Assembly (NCBI RefSeq): GCF_963675165.1
Contig: NC_087393.1
Location: 3,539,502-3,603,501, forward strand
Source of the DNA: Halichondria panicea
Taxonomy: Eukaryota; Porifera; Demospongiae; Suberitida; Halichondriidae
Reading direction: 5' to 3'
Length of the DNA: 64,000 nt
Part shown: positions 56,298 through 64,000 of the stretch, in pieces
Position numbering within the stretch: position 1 is the stretch's first letter
Layout: every line of letters begins with the position of its first letter
Program-made: the position numbers and the translations under genes
Notes under the pieces: generated by a model
What the model saw: the letters and a program-made list of their open reading frames with translations, nothing else
Told to the model about the DNA's origin: nothing
Database searches by the model: none

Positions 56298-58277
56298 TTA
56301 GGCAACTTCATAGCTGCCAGTTTTGAACAAAGGCCTAAAAAAGGCAAACAAAACCCACAGAACAATCCTAACAGCAAATAACACAACTGTAAGAATAAGA
56401 ACTCCTAGAGTGAAGTTCCGATTCACAGCAGTAGGAGATTCGGTTATCTTTCCCAACAGAAGGCACTCGTCAGTATCGGCTTCCCAGTGGGCAGACAGAA
56501 TTCCGGAGAGTGCCCAGATCAGAACCGGGTAGACAATGAACACAAAGCGTAGAAATCTATCAAGAATAGTGTTCTCGAGGACAAAATAGAGTACAATCAC
56601 GACTGTGAGGACGGAGAGAGTTACTGTGGAAGCGATTTGGCTGCTATATTCAAGGTAGTCTTGCAAGAGAATTGCAAAGTTCAACTCAGTAGCAGCTGTC
56701 AGCCAGGTCGTATAAACAAGAATTCCGTTGAGAACCAAAAACCTTGTGATGTACAAATCAACCTTGAAACCTTTCCTTGTCAGTAGGGTTGGTGTCACCT
56801 CGTACAGCCACATAGCTTGCACAAAGACTGTGGAATAAAGAGCAATCGAAAACAACGCAATGATAGGATATCCTACTTGGGCATAGTCGTTACCCCACAA
56901 ATAGGTCCAAATTATGTTGAAAATGCTAGCAATAGTGTAGAAGTTGTAAGTCAGAAACACAATCGATCGTGGAAAAGAGGGGCGAAACACAAAAGACCAA
57001 CCATACACAATCCAGAGGGCTTGCCAGGTGTAGATTACTCCCCAAATTGAAAAGGTCCATCCGGCAGGGGTAATTTCAACACAATGTTCATTTGAGACCG
57101 CAGTGGTGTTATTTCCAAAACCATATTCGGCCGCATTTGGAGAGGCAGCAAGGCCATTCACAATGAACACAACTACTAGAGCAACGGTTGCAATTATCAA
57201 CGAAACGAGCTCTGCAATTCGATAACTTGTAGTTGTAGTAGTATCAGGTTTGAGGCTCTCAAGTCGTTCCATGAGGGGTGATTTTTCACTACCAATTTTG
57301 AACAAAGGCCTAAAAAGGGCAAACAAAACCCACAGGACAATCCTAACAGCAAATAGCACAACGGTAAGAATAAGAACTCCTAGAGTGAATCTTGGATTCA
57401 CACGACTTGGCGATACGGGTATTTTTCCCAACAGGAGACACTCATCACTATCGGTTTCCCAGTGGGCAGATAGAATTCCGGAGAGTGCCCAGATCAGAAC
57501 CGGGTAGACAATGAACACAAAGCGTAGGAATCTATCAAGAATAGTGTTCTCGAGGACAAAATAGAGCACAATCACGACTGAGAGGACGGAGAGAGCTGCT
57601 GTGGCAGCAGTTTGGCTGGTATATCCAATGTAGTCTTGCAAGAGAATTGCAAAGTTTAGCTCAGTAGCAGCTGTCAGCCAGGTAGCATAGACAAAAATTC
57701 CGTTGAGAACCAAGAACCTTGTGATATACAAATCGATCTTGTAACTTTTCCTTGTCATCAGGGTTGGTGTCATCCTGTACAACCATATAGCTTGCACAGA
57801 GATGGTGGAATAAAGAGCGATCGAAAACAATGCAATGATAGGATATCCTACCTGGGCATAGTCGTTGCCCCACAAATAGCTCCAGATGATATTGAAAAGG
57901 TTGGCAATAGTATAGAAGTTGTATGTCAGGAACACAATCGATCGTGGAAAAGAGGGGCGAAACACGAAAGACCAGCTATACACAATCCAGAGGGCTTGCC
58001 AGGTGTAGATTACTCCCCAAATTGAAAAGGTCCATCCGGCAGGGGTAATTTCAACGCAATGTTCATTTGAGACTGCAGTGGTGCCATTTCCAAGACCAAC
58101 TTCGGCCGCATTTGGAGAAGCAGCAAGGCCATTCACAATGAACATTACTACTAGAACAACCGTTGCAATTGTTAACGAAATGAGCTCTGCAATTCGATAC
58201 TTTGTAGTAGTAGTAGCATCAGGCTTGATGATCTCCCGCTGATCCACAAGGGGTGATTTTTCACTTGGAGTTCCCAT
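56298..58277 (-). CDS. TspO/MBR-related membrane protein, two-copy fusion (659 aa)
   Basis: A single exon encodes two complete copies of an 8-TM module in one frame, about residues 1-330 and 331-659. Each copy starts with a SEKSPL sequence, has a first TM, an outer loop with an N-glycosylation site (NGT or NNT) and a Cys (NEHCVEITPAGW), then seven further TMs rich in Trp, including FSIWGVIYTWQALWIVY and ENTILDRFLRF. The TPAGW-FSIWG-IY pattern resembles tryptophan-rich sensory (TspO/MBR-related) proteins; true TspO is 5-TM and about 160 residues, so this is a longer relative and ligand and role are unknown. The second copy lacks its own Met at the junction (KIG|SEKSPLMERL), so this arose by loss of a stop and start between tandem genes. 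It ends FKTGSYEVA like the gene at 60394. Confidence 0.78.
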   Translation of the reverse strand: MGTPSEKSPLVDQREIIKPDATTTTKYRIAELISLTIATVVLVVMFIVNGLAASPNAAEVGLGNGTTAVSNEHCVEITPAGWTFSIWGVIYTWQALWIVYSWSFVFRPSFPRSIVFLTYNFYTIANLFNIIWSYLWGNDYAQVGYPIIALFSIALYSTISVQAIWLYRMTPTLMTRKSYKIDLYITRFLVLNGIFVYATWLTAATELNFAILLQDYIGYTSQTAATAALSVLSVVIVLYFVLENTILDRFLRFVFIVYPVLIWALSGILSAHWETDSDECLLLGKIPVSPSRVNPRFTLGVLILTVVLFAVRIVLWVLFALFRPLFKIGSEKSPLMERLESLKPDTTTTTSYRIAELVSLIIATVALVVVFIVNGLAASPNAAEYGFGNNTTAVSNEHCVEITPAGWTFSIWGVIYTWQALWIVYGWSFVFRPSFPRSIVFLTYNFYTIASIFNIIWTYLWGNDYAQVGYPIIALFSIALYSTVFVQAMWLYEVTPTLLTRKGFKVDLYITRFLVLNGILVYTTWLTAATELNFAILLQDYLEYSSQIASTVTLSVLTVVIVLYFVLENTILDRFLRFVFIVYPVLIWALSGILSAHWEADTDECLLLGKITESPTAVNRNFTLGVLILTVVLFAVRIVLWVLFAFFRPLFKTGSYEVA

Positions 58278-59205
58278 GGCTGAAGCTGACAGTTTAATTT
58301 GGCTAGCAACTTTCTATTGCTCCTTAGGCCTTGCTTCACAATCAGAATGTCAACTAGATCTACGTACTGATCACTTTGTTGATCACACAAATTTCTGTAC
58401 ACTTTGGAGATTATCTTGCCATGGACATGTGACCACCTTGTGCACATTAATAACACCCTAAAGACACTTATGTAACAAGTTAAAAAATACATTCATTGCA
58501 TGCCGCCCCACACAGAGTCATGCAATGAATCTTTTTATAGAATTGCGCTTCATTGTGTAATCATTGATATAGCACTTATCTTGTACATGTATAGGTCTGG
58601 CAGCATGTCAGTAGTCCACGCTAATCCTCAAGGCCGGGAGAGCCAGGATAGTGATCGTCAGCAATCATCGTATGATTTGCTCCAGCAGTGCTAGTTTGTT
58701 CCATTTTGCTTCTATCCATCGGGCTGCTTGCTTTTGAACGTTTTCTAGTTTAGGCCAGGAAAGCTAGATTAGTAGTTTCTCATCAACCCCCCCCCCCCCC
58801 ATTACTTCTAGCCTTCCCTCAAAAGTTCGTTATTTATTATGTTGGGGTGTGGCCGAAATTAATGAGCCATACCCATTGTATATCAGGGAGTGGTCTTAGT
58901 AAACGGACTAATTTACGGTATAATTTACTAAGGTTTTACTACGGTACCGTATTTTACGTTCATAGTACGATTACCCATATTCTGGGTAATTTGAAGCGCA
59001 TGCACACTGTCACCCATGCAATAGTAAAATACGGCCTGGAATCGAGGCTAGGTCTATGCAACAGCTGTATGTCAGGATTTGTCTTTGCTGCAACTATAAG
59101 CCCAATCAGATAGCAGCATTTCTAACGTGGTCAGTGTCATGTCGGGTTGTGCAACCACAAACCCGACCTCCTGTCAGGGACGGTCGGGCCACGCCCAACT
59201 ACCTC

Positions 59206-59269
59206 TAGCCTCGATTTCAGGCCGTGAAGTGAAAGGCGCCTTTCTCTTCATGGCCTGAAATCGAGGCTA
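59206..59269. repeat. 64-bp hairpin, TAGCCTCGAT family
   Basis: TAGCCTCGATTTCAGGCCGTGAAG pairs with CTTCATGGCCTGAAATCGAGGCTA around a short loop (only the arm starts are quoted as family signature). Confidence 0.88.
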
Positions 59270-60049
59270 CTGAGTTAGTGTTATGGGTGGCTGTATAAAG
59301 ATAAGGTTGGAACCACTCGAGTCAAGTATACCTTTAGCTAATTAAACGACTACTTCTAGCCTAGTTTTTAGTTGTCCGGGTCGGTGGCAGTGGTCAACAC
59401 CAGTAGGCCTGTGCCAAATATTCAAATTTGTTCACCTATTATTTATTCGCATTTGATCAGCCTGTTATTCAACTTCATCAACCCTATACAAATTGAGGAC
59501 ACCCTATTCACATACACAGCAGCGAAATAAAAATGGGATTAATTAAGTCAATTTCAGCAGCAAAGTAACAAACTTTAGCACAAACAAAAAATGTGGTCTC
59601 AACATTTATTGGACTAACAATCATAGATTTACTGTCATGTAAAATGTGGGTGTGTTCTGAGCTACTGTGCATGTGTAACTCAATGAATATCATTAAACTA
59701 TTTTCACAGTGCCCCTATTATCAAGGGCGTATACACAGAGAAGAATTTTTGTAAAAAAAAGGCTGCCATTATTCAAAAAATTATTCCAGAATATGCCGAC
59801 AGTTGCTCTAACGCTGACCTGATATCAGGCCGCTCATGGTCTCGAGGCTAGCACAGGAGCACCCTCTCTTTCTATATTAGTTAAGGTCAAGTGATTAATT
59901 CTAACCATAGATCTAGGACTATGTTCTATATTCACAGCCGTCTTAACATAATTATTCGAGGCTACCGCCACCACCAAACCACACTACTACTCTGTAACCC
60001 ACACTACCGTAACCCTCGATAAATTCTAGCTACCCTCAATAAATTCTAG

Positions 60050-60111
60050 CTAGCCTCGAATCCACGCCGATTAAAATATGTATTATTTTTAATCGGCGTG
60101 GATTCGAGGCT
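60050..60111. repeat. 62-bp hairpin, TAGCCTCGAA family
   Basis: TAGCCTCGAATCCACGCCG followed by ATTAAAA pairs with its inverted copy. Same outer 9 bp as the other hairpins but a different inner arm, so the arm interior drifts or is replaced while both halves stay complementary. Confidence 0.88.
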
Positions 60112-60393
60112 ATAGATTCTAGCTAGTACATGAACATGTTACTTACAGTATTAGTTTAAGTAGTGGTTATGACTTATATAGTTGAGCATGCATGTAAAGC
60201 ACATCTGATTTTAACCAAGCGTTATAACTTTAGCTTCATGCAGCCATGCAAGCTTTTGAATTAAGTAGAAAGTTGTCAGCAGCAATGTACAGTCATGTAG
60301 TATGCGAGCACACGAGCTATTATACAACAAAAAAAACCAGAACACAGAAAAACTAAATAACTAAAATCTAAAAAGAGTCAAACAGCAGTTTTT

Positions 60394-61398
60394 TTAAGCA
60401 ACTTCATAGCTGCCAGTTTTGAATAAAGGCCTAAAAAGGGCAAACAAAACCCACAGAACAATCCTAACAGCAAATAGCACAACTGTAAGAATAAGAACTC
60501 CTAGAGTGAAGCTTGGATTCACACGACTTGGAGGTTCGGATATTTTCCCCAACAGGAGACACTCATCACTATCGGTTTCCCAGTGGGCAGACAAAATTGC
60601 CGAGAGTGCCCAGATCAGAACCGGGTAGACAATGAACACAAAGCGTAGAAATCTATCAAGAATAGTGTTCTCGAGGACAAAATAGAGTACAATCACGACT
60701 GTGAGGACGGAGAGAGCTGCTGTGGAAGCAGTTTGGCTGCTATATCCAATGTAGTCTTGCAAGAGAATTGCAAAGTTCAACTCAGTAGCAGCTGTCAGCC
60801 AGGTCGTATAGACAAGAATTCCATTGAGAACCAAGAACCTTGTGATGTACAAATCGATCTTGTAATATTTCGTTGTCATGAGGGTTGGTGTCATCTTGTA
60901 CAGCCAGATAGCTTGCACAGAGATGGTGGAATAAAGAGCGATTGAAAACAATGCAATGATAGGATATCCTACTTGGGCATAGTCGTTGCCCCACAAATAG
61001 GTCCAAATGATGTTGAAAATGCTAGAAATGGTATAGAAGTTGTATGTCAAGAACACAATCGATCGTGGAAAAGAGGGACGAAACACAAAAGACCAGCCAT
61101 ACACAATCCATAGGGCTTGCCAGGTGTAGATTACTCCCCAAATTGAAAAGGCCCATCCTGCAGGGGTGATTTCAACGCAATGTTCATTTGAGACAGCAGT
61201 GGTGCCATTTCCAAGACCATTTTCAGCTGCAATTGGAGAGGCAGCAAGGCCATTCACAATAAACACAACTACTAGAGCAACGGTTGCAATTATTAACGAA
61301 ACGAGCTCTGCAATTCGATAACTTTTAGTTGTAGTAGAATCAGATTTGATGATATCAAATCGATCTAAAAGAGATGATTTTTCACTTGGAGTTCCCAT
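60394..61398 (-). CDS. TspO/MBR-related 8-TM membrane protein (334 aa)
   Basis: Single exon starting MGTPSEKSSLLDR, the start conserved with the fused gene; an upstream in-frame Met at 61428 is less likely because the paralogue lacks it. Eight hydrophobic segments are visible, approximately at residues 24-46, 72-95, 107-130, 140-163, 180-208, 220-244, 249-272 and 298-322. The outer loop has NGTTAVSNEHC. An EKSSLL acidic dileucine motif is at the N terminus. It is very close to both halves of the neighbouring fusion, so the copies are recent. Function unknown; the family resemblance is to tryptophan-rich TspO/MBR-related proteins. Confidence 0.8.
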   Translation of the reverse strand: MGTPSEKSSLLDRFDIIKSDSTTTKSYRIAELVSLIIATVALVVVFIVNGLAASPIAAENGLGNGTTAVSNEHCVEITPAGWAFSIWGVIYTWQALWIVYGWSFVFRPSFPRSIVFLTYNFYTISSIFNIIWTYLWGNDYAQVGYPIIALFSIALYSTISVQAIWLYKMTPTLMTTKYYKIDLYITRFLVLNGILVYTTWLTAATELNFAILLQDYIGYSSQTASTAALSVLTVVIVLYFVLENTILDRFLRFVFIVYPVLIWALSAILSAHWETDSDECLLLGKISEPPSRVNPSFTLGVLILTVVLFAVRIVLWVLFALFRPLFKTGSYEVA

Positions 61399-61848
61399 GG
61401 CTGAAGCTGACAGTTTATTTTCTAGCAACTTTCTATCGCTTCTTAGGCCTTGGCTTCACAATCAGAATGTCAACTAATGATCACTTTATAGATTGCTGCA
61501 GCACTTTGTTTGGAGGTTATCTTGCCATGGACATGTGACCACCTTGTGCACATTAACACCCAAAAAACTTATGTAACAAGTTAAAAAAAACTGATGCCGC
61601 ACAAGTCATACAATGAAGATTGTACCCTTCATTGAGTAATCACTGACCTTTGGCGCATGCTCAATGACCGACACGCATGCTCCCATGGTGTTGTTATTTA
61701 CGGTTATACAACATAAAGCTCCAGGAGCGTGCATTCTTACCGTAATGTATGTAACAGAACCCGTGCCAATGTAAATGACCCACTTACTTTGGCAAACGTC
61801 TTTACAACAGACATAAAAATATTACCTGATCTCTGAACACAGCAAAGA
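61399..61848. promoter_or_regulatory. shared divergent upstream region of two TspO-like genes
   Basis: 450 bp between two head-to-head start codons. The half next to the minus-strand gene is duplicated upstream of the fused gene (58278-58490), including GGTTATCTTGCCATGGACAT, so it likely holds the promoter. No defined factor site is recognised. Confidence 0.4.
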
Positions 61849-62814
61849 ATGTCTAAGATGTCAAACAAAGTTCGATTTATCCCCTTGGAGACAGAAACTG
61901 CAGGGCCACAAGTCCAACAGCGCTCTGTGGTGTACAAAATCACTGAAACAGGAGCTTTAGTTATATCGACATTGGTTCTCCTGGCTACCTTTGCAATTAA
62001 TGGACTATCCTCTGTGCCGAACCATCAGAAATATGGATTTAAATACACCATTGCCAATGTTTCAAGCATGTTCTACACTCAGATAACTCCTGCTGGCTAC
62101 ACATTTGCCATTTGGGGGGTCATCTACCTTTGTCAAATTGCTTGGATTGTGTATGGCTGGACCTTTATGTGCCGTAAATCTGCTGTGAATACAATTTCAC
62201 CTTTCACATACATCGCCTACGCCGTGGCCAACCTCACAAATATCGCTTGGATCTATGTCTGGGACAACCTTTACATCAAAGTCGCTGCTGGGGTGTTGTT
62301 CCTATCCGCTATTTCACTATACATCTCCCTCGGCAGTGCAGCCTACTACCTCTACACACAAACTTCTACTCTTAGCAAGAATGATCCAAAAGACCTCCAC
62401 ACCACACGAATCCTCGTTCTCAACTCTCTTGCCATCTACATGACCTGGGTAACAATTGCTTCTCTCATCGGTCTCACAACTGTCCTCCAGTACTTCACAA
62501 GCATTGGTGCTGTTGCTGCTGGGACCACATCCCTCTCCATACTTGCTGTGATTGTTCTGGTCTATTTCATTCTCGAGAACACTATTTTGGATCGATACCT
62601 TCGCTATGTGGGTATTGTGTACCCTGTTCTTATCTGGGCCCTCACAGGGTCTGTAGTCGCTCATTGGGGAAAGGAAACGGATGGACAGAATCCTGTCATC
62701 ACTGTCGTGCTGCTGGCTGTGTCTATTTTACTGTTCTTGGTGAGGATCGTCTTGTGGATTGTCTTCTCAAAGATTCGCCCACTGCAACAGACCGTGAAAT
62801 CGGTTGTTGTATGA
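61849..62814 (+). CDS. TspO/MBR-related 8-TM membrane protein, divergent paralogue (321 aa)
   Basis: Single exon, ATG at 61849 (MSKMSNKVRFIPLE), TGA at 62812-62814. It shares the family marks with its minus-strand neighbours: ITPAGYTFAIWGVIY, a Trp-rich second TM, TTRILVLNSLAIYMTW, and ENTILDRYLRYVGIVYPVLI before the seventh TM. The outer loop is shorter and lacks the conserved Cys. It is clearly an older duplicate than the other three modules. Transcribed divergently from the gene at 60394-61398. Confidence 0.8.
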   Translation: MSKMSNKVRFIPLETETAGPQVQQRSVVYKITETGALVISTLVLLATFAINGLSSVPNHQKYGFKYTIANVSSMFYTQITPAGYTFAIWGVIYLCQIAWIVYGWTFMCRKSAVNTISPFTYIAYAVANLTNIAWIYVWDNLYIKVAAGVLFLSAISLYISLGSAAYYLYTQTSTLSKNDPKDLHTTRILVLNSLAIYMTWVTIASLIGLTTVLQYFTSIGAVAAGTTSLSILAVIVLVYFILENTILDRYLRYVGIVYPVLIWALTGSVVAHWGKETDGQNPVITVVLLAVSILLFLVRIVLWIVFSKIRPLQQTVKSVVV

Positions 62815-63555
62815 ACTACACTAATAGACAGTATCTTAGCTGTGTTTGTTCATTAGTATACACATGCATGTGTTTTAAATGTTAGAACACTCGATCAATA
62901 GCTATAATTATATGCAAATTAATTAAGGCGACACTGATCTAAGAAAATTATATATAACATAGCATCCCGGGAGTAAAAAAAGGGGTCACTAATTATTATT
63001 AGTGTTCATGCTCAATGTACCTTACTTTAAATTAGCATTTATTAGAACCTTATTAACACCTTACGTTATGTAATATTTACTACTACCTTAACCATGATTT
63101 GATGTTGATGTTGATATCATACTCTTCTCTAACAATCCTCATTGTTAGTGCTCCACTTCCTCCCTTTGTTGTTGTGCGAGCCTCTGGGGCCCCGCTCCAC
63201 GTATTTAAGGTTTTGTTTACCTTTTTTGCCTCACTTCACTTTAACTTAGTTTTACCCTGTATTGTCAGTTGATGTTTTGCTTCTCAATCTAAGAATTCGG
63301 TTAAGCTACACTGTGAAGTCAATTTGTCTATAATTAGTTGTTGTTGCCTATAGCTAGGAGCCTGTCTCTAGCTAATTTGTCTAGCCTGTCTAGAATCCCT
63401 CTACACCAAGATAAGAGCTCAACAATTAGTGAGTGTTCTATCCATGAATTTCGCTTAGTGTGAGACATGCAGAGGATCTATATTAGATAATCTACAATAA
63501 AATCATATCTACACTATAGCTAGCCTCGTCCCCAGGCTTAGAGGATTCTGTTATA
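62815..63555. other. gene-free stretch after the last TspO-like gene
   Basis: AT-rich; no gene seen. Two short TAGCCTCGTCC/AGCCTGTCTAG phrases near 63390 and 63520 may be decayed repeat ends. Confidence 0.4.
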
Positions 63556-63764
63556 CACTTGTCAAACTAATGCTCCACCCCCCACCTACCAGGGATAGAT
63601 GGGGATTAAACCAATCTGTTATCACACCTTACTTTTGGGCATGTTAATCCCCTGGTAGCCCCTAGTATAACATGCAGGGGTTATGTGAGATTAGACCTGT
63701 ATCCGGAAACTCTAAAAGTCTAATCCCCACCTATCCCTGTAGGGGAGGGGGAGTTTGACAAGTG
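63556..63764. mobile_element. 209-bp MITE with about 50-bp TIRs
   Basis: CACTTGTCAAACTAATGCTC...CAGGGATAGATGGGGATTA is matched inverted at the right by TAATCCCCACCTATCCCTG...GGGAGTTTGACAAGTG. The centre has a second small hairpin (CCCCTGGTAGCCCCTAG...GCAGGGG). No coding capacity. Confidence 0.82.
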
Positions 63765-64000
63765 CCGCATTTAATTAGCACGGCACCAATAATATAATTA
63801 ATTAGCACCCACATTACATCTAACACTCTGGTTAAGGTTGTACAAAAAGCACCCACTACTGGGTGGAAGGTGGGCTTTAGGTAACTTCAGCCATACTGTG
63901 CCAGTATCCAGATAGTGGCACAGCTCACCATCTGAACTGTGCAATATGGCACAGTGTTTCCAATCTCAGAGGTCAAATACAACAAAGCCTGATCTAGACT
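63765..64000. other. right-edge sequence
   Basis: No gene recognised in the last 236 bp. Repeated short phrases CAGTATCCAGATAGTGGCACAG and CAATATGGCACAGTG suggest another repeat crossing the window edge. Confidence 0.3.

Larger units (their letters stand above)
58278..60393. other. intergenic between the fused and single TspO-like genes
   Basis: 58278-58490 matches 61399-61610 (duplicated 5' flank, with TTAGGCCTTGCTTCACAATC). The rest holds no gene. Two hairpins with the TAGCCTCGA core lie at 59206-59269 and 60050-60111, and single arms near 59030 and 59845. A poly(C) run is near 58787. Confidence 0.55.

Noticed and set aside
56323-58025. Plus-strand frames opposite the TspO-like genes (also 60419-60945 and 62317-62664)
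   Set aside because: They mirror the real coding frame, recur identically in each duplicate and have no family resemblance.
1-64000. Bacterial-type features such as operons, riboswitches or origins
   Set aside because: Introns, a eukaryotic tRNA with A and B boxes and animal domain families show nuclear eukaryotic DNA.

Overview
The window looks like nuclear DNA of an early-branching animal, most likely a demosponge. Directly visible: many short GT-AG introns, short intergenic gaps, AT-rich flanks full of ATAATTAT runs, CA/TG microsatellites and many small inverted-repeat transposon relics. The genes are animal-type: a MARF1-like NYN/RRM protein, a LOTUS-domain array, CD225/dispanin proteins, a eukaryotic tRNA-Gly and an 18S rRNA fragment. 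The sponge assignment is inference; I cannot search a database.

Layout. (1) 0.2-1.0 kb, plus strand: last two exons of an unidentified gene running off the left edge. (2) 1.6-10.9 kb, minus strand: a 20-exon gene model of about 1604 residues with about 12 LOTUS/OST-HTH modules, two of them from a recent 0.62 kb exon duplication, and with a tRNA-Gly(TCC) inside a 153 bp intron. (3) 11.2-43.2 kb, plus strand: a tandem array of ten four-exon CD225/dispanin (IFITM-like) genes. Genes 2-5 are close paralogues, gene 6 is diverged, genes 7 and 8 are a fresh segmental duplication, genes 9 and 10 are distant. Gene 1 looks broken and gene 3 has lost its usual first exon. (4) 44.6-53.7 kb, minus strand: a 10-exon MARF1-like gene of about 925 residues (RRM, two CCCH fingers, C2H2-like fingers, NYN ribonuclease domain, RRM, proline-rich linker), ending in a stop codon and a poly(A) signal. 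(5) 53.7-56.3 kb: nested DNA-transposon relics. (6) 56.3-62.8 kb: three genes for 8-TM TspO/MBR-related membrane proteins, one an in-frame fusion of two copies.

The most interesting structure is the central locus. The two minus-strand genes carry, in order and on one strand, the two halves of the vertebrate MARF1 layout (NYN-RRM, then the LOTUS array), with the opposite-strand IFITM-like array between them. Several array members share a duplicated upstream block containing a perfect NF-kB consensus GGGAATTTCC about 180-220 bp before the ATG. Most have an acidic dileucine endosomal-sorting motif and a double-cysteine membrane hairpin, and one can be given a PPPY motif by an alternative first exon. 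Together this suggests an expanded, possibly NF-kB-controlled membrane-defence cluster in a non-bilaterian animal, beside a post-transcriptional RNA-silencing gene. The function is inferred.

Gene models are mine, built from splice signals, frame continuity and paralogue comparison. Exon boundaries were counted by hand and could be off by a base or two in places.
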